From an uncultured Clostridia bacterium (GTDB taxonomy: Bacteria > Bacillota > Clostridia > UBA1381), in NCBI GenBank assembly GCA_944391265.1, contig CALXSX010000062.1, positions 1 through 6,082 of the forward strand: DNA of 6,082 bases, read 5' to 3'. Shown here piece by piece: positions 1-6,082 of the stretch. The notes under the pieces are model-generated. The model saw only the letters and a list, made by a program, of their open reading frames with translations. It was not told the origin of the DNA and did no database searches. The number at the start of each line of letters is the position of its first letter. The stretch's first letter is position 1. The position numbers and the translations under genes are program-made.

Positions 1-66
1 ATTTTTTTGTTGCATAAATATCATTCAGCAGATGGCTGCAATTTGTTTTGAAAGGAATGAGTGTCG
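1..66 (+). promoter_or_regulatory. pheS leader fragment with T-tract and ribosome binding site
   Basis: This is the only sequence visible upstream of pheS. A run of seven T (2-8) sits about 58 bases before the chosen start. A small hairpin can form from CAGC (26-29) and GCTG (35-38) around a 5-base loop. The sequence AAAGGA (51-56) is the likely Shine-Dalgarno site. It lies 10 bases before the ATG at 67, which is workable for the 5' part of the anti-SD match, but only 4 bases before an in-frame GTG at 61, which is too close; this decides the start. The T-tract could be the end of an attenuator or T-box terminator, which is common before Firmicute synthetase genes, but the needed upstream sequence is outside the window. 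Confidence 0.35.
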
Positions 67-1086
67 ATGAAAGAAAAGATTCAGAAGATCAAAGAGCTTG
101 TGGAGAAAAACCTTGAACAGGCAACAGATCTTGAAGCTCTTGAGAACATCAGGATCAAATTTTTAGGTAAAAAGGGTGAACTTACGGCAGTGCTCAAGGG
201 AATGGGATCTCTCTCACCGGAGGAACGACCCGTTATAGGCGCACTTGCGAACGAAGTAAGGGCATTTTTGGAAAGCCAGATTGAAGCTAAAAAGTCACAG
301 ATACTAAAAAAAGAACGTGCGGAGAAAATCAAAAGTGAAACTCTTGATGTAACAATGCCCGGCAAAAAGTCTGAGCTAGGCAAAGTGCATCCGCTCACTT
401 CGGTGATGAATTCAATAAAAGATATTTTCCTTGGTATGGGATTCTCTATTGCTGACGGTCCGGAGGTTGAGTACGATTATTACAACTTCGAAGCGCTTAA
501 CATTCCCCCTAATCACCCGGCAAGGGACACTCAGGATACGTTTTATATCAATGATAAAGTAGTTCTCAGGACCCAGACGTCCCCTATGCAGGTACGAATT
601 ATGGAACAGCAGAAGCCTCCGATAAGAGTTATCGCGCCCGGCAGAGTTTACAGAAGCGACGCACTCGACGCAACACACTCTCCAGTGTTCCACCAGATAG
701 AAGGTCTTGTTGTTGACAAGGGAGTTACAATGGCAGATTTGAAAGGAACGCTCGAAATGTTCATCAAATCCCTGTACGGTGAAGAAACTAAGGTCAGATT
801 CCGCCCTCACCACTTCCCGTTTACAGAGCCGTCAGCAGAAGTCGATGTTGCCTGCTTTGCCTGCGGAGGAAAGGGCTGTCGCGTCTGCAAGGGTGAAGGT
901 TGGATAGAAATACTCGGCTGCGGAATGGTGCACCCGAAGGTTCTTGCCAACTGCGGAATTGATCCTGAAATTTACTCGGGATTTGCATTCGGATTGGGAC
1001 TTGAGCGAATTGCCATGAGAAAATTTGACATTGACGATATACGCTTGTTCTTTGAAAACGACTTGAGATTTTTGAAACAATTTTAA
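67..1086 (+). CDS. pheS: Phenylalanyl-tRNA synthetase alpha subunit
   Basis: PheS is the catalytic subunit of the cytoplasmic alpha2beta2 enzyme that attaches phenylalanine to tRNA-Phe using ATP. The 339-residue product has the usual length. Residues 1 to about 85 are charged and helical, as in the N-terminal coiled-coil arm that contacts tRNA. The class II core follows: RTQTSPMQ (168-175), motif 2 around PGRVYRSD (191-198) and HSPVFHQIE (204-212), and motif 3 in FAFGLGLER (306-314). Ala307 in FAFG corresponds to the alanine that shapes the phenylalanine pocket in other PheS proteins. Cysteines 263, 266, 271 and 274 form CX2CX4CX2C, which I recall from Bacillus-type PheS and which may bind metal. 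The ATG at 67 is preferred over GTG at 61 because of Shine-Dalgarno spacing. The gene lies 23 bases before pheT, and identity is not in doubt. Confidence 0.98.
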   Translation: MKEKIQKIKELVEKNLEQATDLEALENIRIKFLGKKGELTAVLKGMGSLSPEERPVIGALANEVRAFLESQIEAKKSQILKKERAEKIKSETLDVTMPGKKSELGKVHPLTSVMNSIKDIFLGMGFSIADGPEVEYDYYNFEALNIPPNHPARDTQDTFYINDKVVLRTQTSPMQVRIMEQQKPPIRVIAPGRVYRSDALDATHSPVFHQIEGLVVDKGVTMADLKGTLEMFIKSLYGEETKVRFRPHHFPFTEPSAEVDVACFACGGKGCRVCKGEGWIEILGCGMVHPKVLANCGIDPEIYSGFAFGLGLERIAMRKFDIDDIRLFFENDLRFLKQF

Positions 1087-1109
1087 TTTCTGAGAGGTGA
1101 GATAATATT

Positions 1110-3488
1110 ATGAAATTACCAATGAGTTGGTTAAATGATTACACTGATGTAAACGGAATAAGTCCTAAGGAATACTCCGATGTTATGACCATGACAGGTT
1201 CAAAGGTTGAAGGCGTCGAAAACTTAGGCGCTGAAATAAACAAAGAAAAAAAAAAAAAAATCCTTGACATAAAGCCACATGAGGATTCAGATCACCTTGT
1301 AATCTGTCAGGTGGATATAGGCAGTGAAATTCTGCAGATAGTTACCGGCGCACCGAATGTAAAGGTTGGTCAGATCGTTCCGGTCGCTCTTAACGGCTCA
1401 ACCCTACCCGGAGGAGTTCATATAAAGAAAGGGAAGCTCAGGGGCGTTGAATCAAACGGTATGCTATGCTCTCACGACGAGCTTGGGCTCACACCGGCAG
1501 ACATAGGATACGAACCTGAATACGGCATACTGGTGCTTCCGGAGGATACGGCAATTGGTACGGATATAAAGGATTTGTACGGGCTTAATGAGAACGTCGT
1601 TGAATTTGAGATAACCTCGAACAGACCAGATTGTTTCAGCGTAATCGGTCTTGCAAGAGAGACGGCTGTTTCGTTTGGTAAACCTTTTGAGGTTAAGAAG
1701 CCGACTTATAACGAAGACTCGGAAAAGATAACAGACTATATAAACATCGAAGTGAAAAATACTGAAAAGTGTCTCAGATACACTTCAAAAATGGTGAAAA
1801 ATGTAAAGATTGGTCCTTCGCCGAAGTGGATGGTACAAAGGCTTAAGGCATGCGGAGTAAGGTCGATAAACAACATCGTTGATATAACAAACTATGTGCT
1901 TCTCGAATACGGACAGCCAATGCACGCCTTTGACCTACGCGACCTTGACGGCGGAAAAATCATCGTGCGTTCAGCCGAAGACGGAGAGATTATAAAGACG
2001 CTCGATGACATCGACAGAACCCTTTGCAGCGAAGACCTCGTTATATCAGATGCTAATAAAGCCGTTGCAATTGCAGGCGTAATGGGCGGATTTAATTCTG
2101 AGGTTAAGCCTGATACCTCTACAGTCGTTTTTGAATCTGCAACATTTGACGGTTCAAGCGTAAGACTTACAGCAAAAAGAGTCGGCCTGCGCACAGAAGC
2201 ATCGTCAAGGTACGAAAAAGGTCTTGATGTTTACAATACACTGCCTGCCGTTGAGCGCGCATGTCAGCTCGTTGAAATGCTCGGCTGCGGCGAGGTAGTA
2301 GGAGGAACTATAGATATATTCCCATGTCCGAAAGAAAGCAGGACGCTTGATTTCAGACCGGATAAGATAAATGCTTTTCTTGGAACAAATGTTGAAACTG
2401 ACAAGATGATAGATATTCTTAAAAATCTCGAATTTGATGTTGACACAGAAAAAATGACCGTTACTCCGCCGTCTTTCAGACCGGATATTGAAGGCGAAGC
2501 TGATGTCGCAGAGGAAATAGCAAGATTTTATGGATACGATATGATACCAACAACTCTCATGTCCGGGGCGGCAACGCTCGGCATGAAAACAGACAGGCAG
2601 AAAGCGGCCGATAAAATTAACAATATCATGCTTTCTCAGGGCTACAGCGAAATATATACCTATACTTTTGTAAGTCCATCTGTTTACGATAAACTCAATA
2701 TTCCAGCAGATAACGAAAAAAGAAACAACGTCAAAATCATGAATCCACTCGGTGAGGACACATCTGTCATGAGGACTACCACAGCGGCAAGTATGATGGA
2801 GACACTCGCAAGAAACTACAACTACAGAAATATGTCAGCTAAGCTCTACGAAATTGGAAAAATTTACACTCCTAAAGAGGATTCTCTCCCCAATGAGCCG
2901 GACATACTTACAGTAGGAATGTACGGCAGCGGTGATTTCTTTGACATAAAAGGTGTTTGCGAAAACATTTCATCTAATATGCACGTCAAAGATGTATCTT
3001 TCAAGGCATGCACCGATAATCCGATATACCATCCCGGAAGATGCGCCGTTATCATGTCGGGCGGTACCATCATAGGCACGGTCGGACAGGTTCATCCGGA
3101 TGTTGCTGAAAATTTCGGCATTGAGATACCTGTCTACATGGCAGAAATATCTCTTGACGGCATCGTAAACAACTGTGAGTACAATATTAAGTACAAGCAT
3201 CTGCCGAAATTCCCTGCCGTCACACGAGACATAGCAATGCTCGTTGACAAAACGGTGCCGGTTGCAGATATTCAGAAAGTAATAGTTGCCGCAAGCGGCA
3301 ATCTCCTTGAGGATGTTTCGCTTTTTGATGTGTACGAAGGCAAGCAAATACCGGAAACAAAGAAAAGCGCTGCCTTCTCCGTTTCGTTCAGATCCTCTGA
3401 ACGAAGCCTTACAAACGATGAAATAAACATTATATTCGACAAAATTGTTAAGAAGCTAGAATCGGAGCTCGGCGCAGAATTGAGATAA
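1110..3488 (+). CDS. pheT: Phenylalanyl-tRNA synthetase beta subunit
   Basis: PheT is the large non-catalytic subunit of the same synthetase; it binds tRNA and hydrolyses mischarged Tyr-tRNA-Phe. The 792 residues match the bacterial family. Domains in order are: an N-terminal piece; an EMAP-II-like OB fold at about 43-150, with GAPNVKVGQIVPVA and GKLRGVESNGMLCS; the B3/B4 editing domain at about 210-390; B5 at about 410-480, with SFRPDIEGEADVAEEIARFYGY; the catalytic-like B6/B7 core at about 490-690, with NPLGEDTSVMR; and a C-terminal FDX-ACB anticodon-binding domain at about 697-792, starting near LPKFPAVTRDIAML. Editing-site residues known from E. coli appear kept as His272, Glu342, Thr362 and Ala364. 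The ATG follows GAGAGGTGA (1092-1100) at good spacing. The odd point is residues 46-50, EKKKK, encoded by a 15-A run where a hydrophobic strand is expected. The frame is intact throughout. Confidence 0.98.
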   Translation: MKLPMSWLNDYTDVNGISPKEYSDVMTMTGSKVEGVENLGAEINKEKKKKILDIKPHEDSDHLVICQVDIGSEILQIVTGAPNVKVGQIVPVALNGSTLPGGVHIKKGKLRGVESNGMLCSHDELGLTPADIGYEPEYGILVLPEDTAIGTDIKDLYGLNENVVEFEITSNRPDCFSVIGLARETAVSFGKPFEVKKPTYNEDSEKITDYINIEVKNTEKCLRYTSKMVKNVKIGPSPKWMVQRLKACGVRSINNIVDITNYVLLEYGQPMHAFDLRDLDGGKIIVRSAEDGEIIKTLDDIDRTLCSEDLVISDANKAVAIAGVMGGFNSEVKPDTSTVVFESATFDGSSVRLTAKRVGLRTEASSRYEKGLDVYNTLPAVERACQLVEMLGCGEVVGGTIDIFPCPKESRTLDFRPDKINAFLGTNVETDKMIDILKNLEFDVDTEKMTVTPPSFRPDIEGEADVAEEIARFYGYDMIPTTLMSGAATLGMKTDRQKAADKINNIMLSQGYSEIYTYTFVSPSVYDKLNIPADNEKRNNVKIMNPLGEDTSVMRTTTAASMMETLARNYNYRNMSAKLYEIGKIYTPKEDSLPNEPDILTVGMYGSGDFFDIKGVCENISSNMHVKDVSFKACTDNPIYHPGRCAVIMSGGTIIGTVGQVHPDVAENFGIEIPVYMAEISLDGIVNNCEYNIKYKHLPKFPAVTRDIAMLVDKTVPVADIQKVIVAASGNLLEDVSLFDVYEGKQIPETKKSAAFSVSFRSSERSLTNDEINIIFDKIVKKLESELGAELR
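1246..1260 (+). repeat. 15-base poly-A run inside pheT
   Basis: Fifteen consecutive A follow AAAG within codons 46-51 of pheT, encoding the end of Glu46, Lys47-Lys50 and the first base of Ile51. Runs this long are prone to polymerase slippage in replication, transcription and sequencing. One fewer A would bring TAA at 1270-1272 into frame; one extra A would bring TGA at 1265-1267 into frame. Any slipped message or allele would therefore end after about 50 codons. The reading frame as given is correct on both sides of the run. Confidence 0.95.
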
Positions 3489-3509
3489 AGCACGGAGGTA
3501 ACTGCATAA

Positions 3510-4190
3510 ATGATTGGAATAGCAGGCGCCACCGGCGCAGAAATGAAAACGCTTTTAAGCGAGATACAGGCTGAGGATGTGTACAGCATAGGCGGCTTTG
3601 AATTCATAAAAGGCAAGCTGTTCGGCAAGGAGGTCATTGCTTCAAGATGCGGCATAGGCAAAGTCAGTACGGCTACATGCTGTCAGACAATGATACTAAA
3701 CTTTGCACCTGAGCTGATATTTAATATCGGCGCAGCCGGAGCTCTAAAAGAAGGACTGTCAGTCGGGGATATAGTGTTGGTGAATTCGGTTGTCCAATAC
3801 GACGTTGACACTACAGCCCACGGTGACCCTCTTGGCATGGTATCTGGAATAAACAAAATATTTTTTGACTGCTGCATAAATGATGATTTCAAACAAAAGC
3901 TGACTGACCACTGCATTCACTGGGTTGAGGGGAAAGATGCAACAGCCGACGCTTTTTGCAGCGATAAAAAAGTAAAGGATATGCTCATATCACATTTCGG
4001 CTGTACAAGCGTTGAAATGGAGCTTGGCGCTATGGCGCATATATGTTACCTCAACAACACACCGTGCGAAGCTGTCAAGATAATATCCGATACAGCTGAT
4101 GAAAACTCCAAAGACGACTATACTAAATACACTCAAATAGTGGGTGACAGGGTTATGGAAATTCTGAAGATCAGGCTTTCCGTTTTCTGA
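3510..4190 (+). CDS. mtnN: 5'-methylthioadenosine/S-adenosylhomocysteine nucleosidase (MTAN)
   Basis: The predicted enzyme cleaves the N-glycosidic bond of methylthioadenosine and S-adenosylhomocysteine, releasing adenine in the cytoplasm and relieving product inhibition of SAM-dependent enzymes. The 226 residues fit the PNP/UDP phosphorylase family. Aligning by eye to E. coli MTAN gives Glu11 as the catalytic base (E. coli Glu12), GIGKV (48-52), NIGAAGAL (72-79), GDIV (86-89), the VEMELGAMAH substrate segment (168-177), and Asp194 in ISD as the catalytic acid (E. coli Asp197). The first glycine-rich segment reads AGATGAEM rather than the commoner AMEEE form, but the key Glu is present. Ten cysteines are a high number for this size. 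GGAGG (3494-3498) lies 11 bases before the ATG and 21 bases separate it from pheT, so co-transcription is likely. A related purine nucleosidase, such as futalosine hydrolase, is a less likely alternative. Confidence 0.9.
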   Translation: MIGIAGATGAEMKTLLSEIQAEDVYSIGGFEFIKGKLFGKEVIASRCGIGKVSTATCCQTMILNFAPELIFNIGAAGALKEGLSVGDIVLVNSVVQYDVDTTAHGDPLGMVSGINKIFFDCCINDDFKQKLTDHCIHWVEGKDATADAFCSDKKVKDMLISHFGCTSVEMELGAMAHICYLNNTPCEAVKIISDTADENSKDDYTKYTQIVGDRVMEILKIRLSVF

Positions 4191-4239
4191 CTTCACGTTA
4201 ATATTCGGAAATTTACGACATTTTATTTCATAATAAGTA

Positions 4240-4317
4240 TTTTTTTGAAAAAAGGCGTAAATTTTCTGTAATATTTTTATAATTATTTTTGAAAAATATA
4301 TAGACTTTTTTCAAAAA
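4240..4317. repeat. Three T-tract/G/A-tract near-palindromes
   Basis: The same pattern occurs three times: T7-G-A6 at 4240-4253, T5-G-A5 at 4286-4296, and T6-C-A5 at 4306-4317 (T5-G-A6 when read on the minus strand). The central G or C positions are 4247, 4291 and 4312. The last two centres are 21 bases apart, about two helical turns, so both would lie on the same face of the DNA. Phased A-tracts could bend DNA or feed RNA polymerase, and the units could also be protein sites. I do not recognise a named regulator motif. Confidence 0.55.
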
Positions 4318-4319
4318 TA
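4284..4319. repeat. 13-bp perfect inverted repeat over the ppdK promoter
   Basis: TATTTTTGAAAAA (4284-4296) is exactly complementary to TTTTTCAAAAATA (4307-4319), with a 10-base spacer (4297-4306). The repeat covers the -35 area and most of the spacer, ending three bases before the -10 box. There is one G-C pair in the stem and no T-run after it, so it is a poor intrinsic terminator. A dimeric DNA-binding protein or a curved UP-like element are better readings, but neither is shown. Confidence 0.7.
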
Positions 4320-4328
4320 TGGTATAAT
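4301..4328 (+). promoter_or_regulatory. Extended -10 promoter for ppdK
   Basis: A perfect TATAAT lies at 4323-4328 and is preceded by TGG (4320-4322), giving the extended -10 form TGnTATAAT. The best -35 match is TAGACT (4301-4306), four of six to TTGACA with a 16-base spacer. The weak -35 is offset by the extended -10. Transcription should start near 4334-4337, giving a leader of about 55 bases. This fits a vegetative sigma factor of the SigA type and suggests ppdK is transcribed separately from the upstream genes. Confidence 0.8.
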
Positions 4329-4337
4329 ATTCATTGA

Positions 4338-4364
4338 GGCAATCCAATAAATTGGGTAACTGCC
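4338..4364 (+). promoter_or_regulatory. Stem-loop in the ppdK leader RNA
   Basis: The predicted leader can fold into a two-part stem. GGC (4338-4340) pairs with GCC (4362-4364), then after an asymmetric internal loop (4341 against 4358-4361) AUCCAA (4342-4347) pairs with UUGGGU (4352-4357) around the loop UAAA. One pair is a G-U wobble. It starts almost at the predicted 5' end of the transcript, so it could simply stabilise the message. It leaves the Shine-Dalgarno site free. I do not recognise it as a known riboswitch class. Confidence 0.4.
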
Positions 4365-4391
4365 GTAGATTATTTTTCAGGAGGAGATTCA

Positions 4392-6082
4392 ATGGCTAAG
4401 AAATTCGTTTACCTTTTTTCTGAAGGTGACGCAAGCATGAGAAATCTGCTTGGCGGAAAAGGTGCTAACCTTGCAGAGATGACAAAACTGGGCATGCCGG
4501 TTCCTCAGGGCTTCACCATTTCAACAGAAGCTTGTACTCAGTACTACGAGGACGGAGAAGTTATCAATGACGAAATCCAGGCTCAGATTATGGAGTACAT
4601 CGATAAGATGGAAGAAATTACAGGAAAGAAGTTCGGAGATCTTGAAAATCCGCTTCTCGTATCTGTACGTTCCGGTGCAAGAGCATCAATGCCGGGCATG
4701 ATGGATACTATCTTGAACCTCGGTCTTAACGAGCAGGTTGTAGAGGTTATGGCCGCTAAGTCAGGCAACCCCCGCTGGGCATATGACTGCTACAGAAGAT
4801 TTATTCAGATGTATTCAGACGTTGTTATGGAAGTCGGTAAGGCATACTTTGAAGAGCTCATCGATAAAATGAAGGAATCAAAGGGTGTTAAACAGGACGT
4901 TGACCTCACAGCTGACGATCTTAAGGAGCTCGCTGAGCAGTTCAAAGCTGAATACAAGGAAAAGGTCGGCGCAGACTTCCCGAGCGATGCTAAAGAGCAG
5001 CTCATGGGAGCCGTTAAGGCGGTATTCCGTTCATGGAATAATCCGAGAGCTATTGTTTACAGAAGAATGAATGATATCCCGGGTTCTTGGGGAACGGCTG
5101 TAAACGTTCAGATGATGGCATTCGGTAATATGAGTGACACATCCGGTACAGGTGTTGCATTCACACGTAACCCGTCAACAGGTGAAAAGGCTTTATTTGG
5201 TGAATACCTTATAAACGCTCAGGGTGAAGACGTTGTTGCAGGTGTCAGAACACCAAAGCCGATAGCTAAGCTTAAAGAGGACATGCCTGACGTTTATCAG
5301 CAGTTCGTAGATATAGCTAAGAAGCTCGAAGATCACTACCGCGATATGCAGGATATGGAGTATACAATTGAAAACGGAAAACTCTATATGCTTCAGACAA
5401 GAAATGGTAAGAGAACTGCTGCCGCTGCTCTCAAAATCGCAGTTGACCTTGTTCACGAAGGAATGATTACTAAGGAAGAAGCTCTCCTCCAGGTTGACCC
5501 GAAGCAGCTTGACGCACTCTTACACCCCACATTCAACGCTGACGCACTCAAGAAGGCTGAAGTTCTCTGTAAAGGGCTTCCTGCATCACCGGGTGCTGGT
5601 GCCGGTAAGGTTTACTTCACAGCTGATGATGCAGTTAATGCTGCTGAAAGAGGCGAAAAAGTAATCCTTGTAAGGCAGGAAACATCTCCTGAGGATATAG
5701 AAGGTATGGATGTCGCTCAGGGTATAATGACGGCACGCGGAGGTATGACTTCTCACGCAGCAGTTGTTGCACGCGGTATGGGAAGATGCTGCGTAGCTGG
5801 TGTCGACGCTATAAAGGTTTACGAATCGGAAAAATATTTCACATGCGGTGATAAGAAATTCGTAGAGGGTGATGTTATTTCACTCGATGGCTCAACAGGT
5901 AACGTGTATAAAGGTGCAATAGAAACTCAGGAAGCTAATATTTCCGGAGACTTCAAGCTGTTTATGGGCTGGGCTGATGAAGTAAGAACACTGCAGGTAA
6001 GAACAAACGCTGATACACCGAGAGATGCTAAGCAGGCTGCTGCTTTTGGCGCTGAGGGTATCGGTCTTTGCCGTACAGAGCA
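4392..6082 (+). CDS. ppdK: Pyruvate, phosphate dikinase, 5' part (cut by window edge)
   Basis: PpdK interconverts ATP, phosphate and pyruvate with AMP, pyrophosphate and PEP through a phosphohistidine intermediate. In fermentative anaerobes it often works in PPi-linked glycolysis. The frame stays open for 563 codons and runs off the window; full family members are about 875 residues. The N-terminal ATP-grasp region (about 1-340) shows GGKGANLAEM (21-30), SVRSGARASMPGMMDT (91-106), and Asp321, Glu323 and Gln335, which match nucleotide-binding residues of the Clostridium symbiosum enzyme. The swivelling domain carries GGMTSHAAVVARGMG (450-464) with catalytic His455. The PEP/pyruvate barrel has just begun: the last residues are CRTE, with Arg561 matching a known active-site arginine, so about 310 residues are missing. 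AGGAGG (4379-4384) stands 7 bases before the ATG. It is probably monocistronic at its 5' end. PEP synthase is excluded by the N-terminal sequence. Confidence 0.98.
   Translation, partial: MAKKFVYLFSEGDASMRNLLGGKGANLAEMTKLGMPVPQGFTISTEACTQYYEDGEVINDEIQAQIMEYIDKMEEITGKKFGDLENPLLVSVRSGARASMPGMMDTILNLGLNEQVVEVMAAKSGNPRWAYDCYRRFIQMYSDVVMEVGKAYFEELIDKMKESKGVKQDVDLTADDLKELAEQFKAEYKEKVGADFPSDAKEQLMGAVKAVFRSWNNPRAIVYRRMNDIPGSWGTAVNVQMMAFGNMSDTSGTGVAFTRNPSTGEKALFGEYLINAQGEDVVAGVRTPKPIAKLKEDMPDVYQQFVDIAKKLEDHYRDMQDMEYTIENGKLYMLQTRNGKRTAAAALKIAVDLVHEGMITKEEALLQVDPKQLDALLHPTFNADALKKAEVLCKGLPASPGAGAGKVYFTADDAVNAAERGEKVILVRQETSPEDIEGMDVAQGIMTARGGMTSHAAVVARGMGRCCVAGVDAIKVYESEKYFTCGDKKFVEGDVISLDGSTGNVYKGAIETQEANISGDFKLFMGWADEVRTLQVRTNADTPRDAKQAAAFGAEGIGLCRTE

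Larger units (their letters stand above)
4191..4391 (+). other. A/T-rich intergenic region between mtnN and ppdK
   Basis: No gene is visible in these 201 bases. The left half (4191-4283) is A/T-rich filler and shows no GC-rich hairpin followed by a T-tract, so the end of the pheS-pheT-mtnN message is not clearly marked. The right half carries a 13-bp inverted repeat, a promoter and a short leader, all described separately. The base composition is far more A/T-rich than the flanking genes and includes several A and T tracts that may curve the DNA upstream of the promoter. Confidence 0.8.

Noticed and set aside
61..66. In-frame GTG start for pheS, two codons before the chosen ATG
   Set aside because: It lies only 4 bases after AAAGGA, too near for good initiation; ATG at 67 has workable spacing and gives the usual MKEKI-type N-terminus.
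57..113. ATG at 57 close to the ribosome binding site
   Set aside because: It is in another frame, overlaps the Shine-Dalgarno sequence and reaches a stop after a short run; no sign of a leader peptide.
412..813. 133-codon minus-strand open frame opposite pheS
   Set aside because: It is antisense to a strongly conserved catalytic region and has no recognisable domain; a coding shadow.
2970..3347. 125-codon minus-strand open frame opposite the pheT 3' part, and overlapping 129-codon frame at 3272-3661
   Set aside because: Both oppose conserved B6/B7 and FDX-ACB sequence or the pheT-mtnN junction and show no family features.
3502..3884. 13-base repeat CTGCATAAATGAT at 3502-3514 (mtnN start) and 3872-3884 (inside mtnN)
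   Set aside because: The second copy is in a different frame, without a ribosome binding site or other symmetry; most simply chance in A/T-rich sequence.
4195..4230. Possible terminator after mtnN from an imperfect CGT...ACG stem and the following T-rich stretch
   Set aside because: The stem has mismatches, is nearly all A-T and lacks a proper T-tract right after it, so I do not call a terminator.
4284..4319. The 13-bp inverted repeat as an intrinsic terminator for the upstream operon
   Set aside because: It has only one G-C pair, no T-run follows, and it overlaps the ppdK promoter; operator or curvature roles are better fits.
4885..5070. 61-codon plus-strand open frame inside ppdK
   Set aside because: It is out of frame within the conserved ATP-grasp region of ppdK and is a shadow of that gene.

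Overview
The window is ordinary housekeeping chromosome, probably from an anaerobic Clostridia-class Firmicute; a Ruminococcus/Oscillospiraceae-like source is my guess from remembered protein resemblance, not from a search. The clues are A/T-rich intergenic DNA, strong purine-rich Shine-Dalgarno sequences, a Firmicute-type PheS with a four-cysteine insert, and a pyruvate,phosphate dikinase that closely resembles my recollection of the Clostridium symbiosum enzyme. All genes are on the plus strand. I see no mobile element, CRISPR array, tRNA or rRNA.

Layout: bases 1-66 are the end of a leader, with a T-tract and a ribosome binding site. pheS (67-1086) and pheT (1110-3488) encode the two subunits of phenylalanyl-tRNA synthetase. 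After a 21-base gap comes an MTA/SAH nucleosidase gene (3510-4190). The gaps of 23 and 21 bases, each with its own ribosome binding site and neither with a terminator, suggest one pheS-pheT-mtnN transcript. A 201-base A/T-rich gap follows (4191-4391). It holds repeated T-G-A tracts, a 13-bp inverted repeat, an extended -10 promoter and a small leader hairpin. Last is ppdK (from 4392), cut by the right edge after 563 codons, so it has no stop codon in the window.

Roles: PheS and PheT charge tRNA-Phe. The nucleosidase clears the inhibitory by-products methylthioadenosine and S-adenosylhomocysteine. PpdK interconverts pyruvate and PEP using ATP/PPi or AMP/PPi/Pi, as is typical of PPi-linked glycolysis in fermentative anaerobes. 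The nucleosidase has no obvious pathway link to the synthetase beyond apparent co-transcription.

I did not find a new biological system. The two items most worth a second look are a 15-A run inside pheT, which puts lysines where an OB-fold beta strand is expected and has stop codons waiting in both slipped frames, and the repeat architecture over the ppdK promoter.
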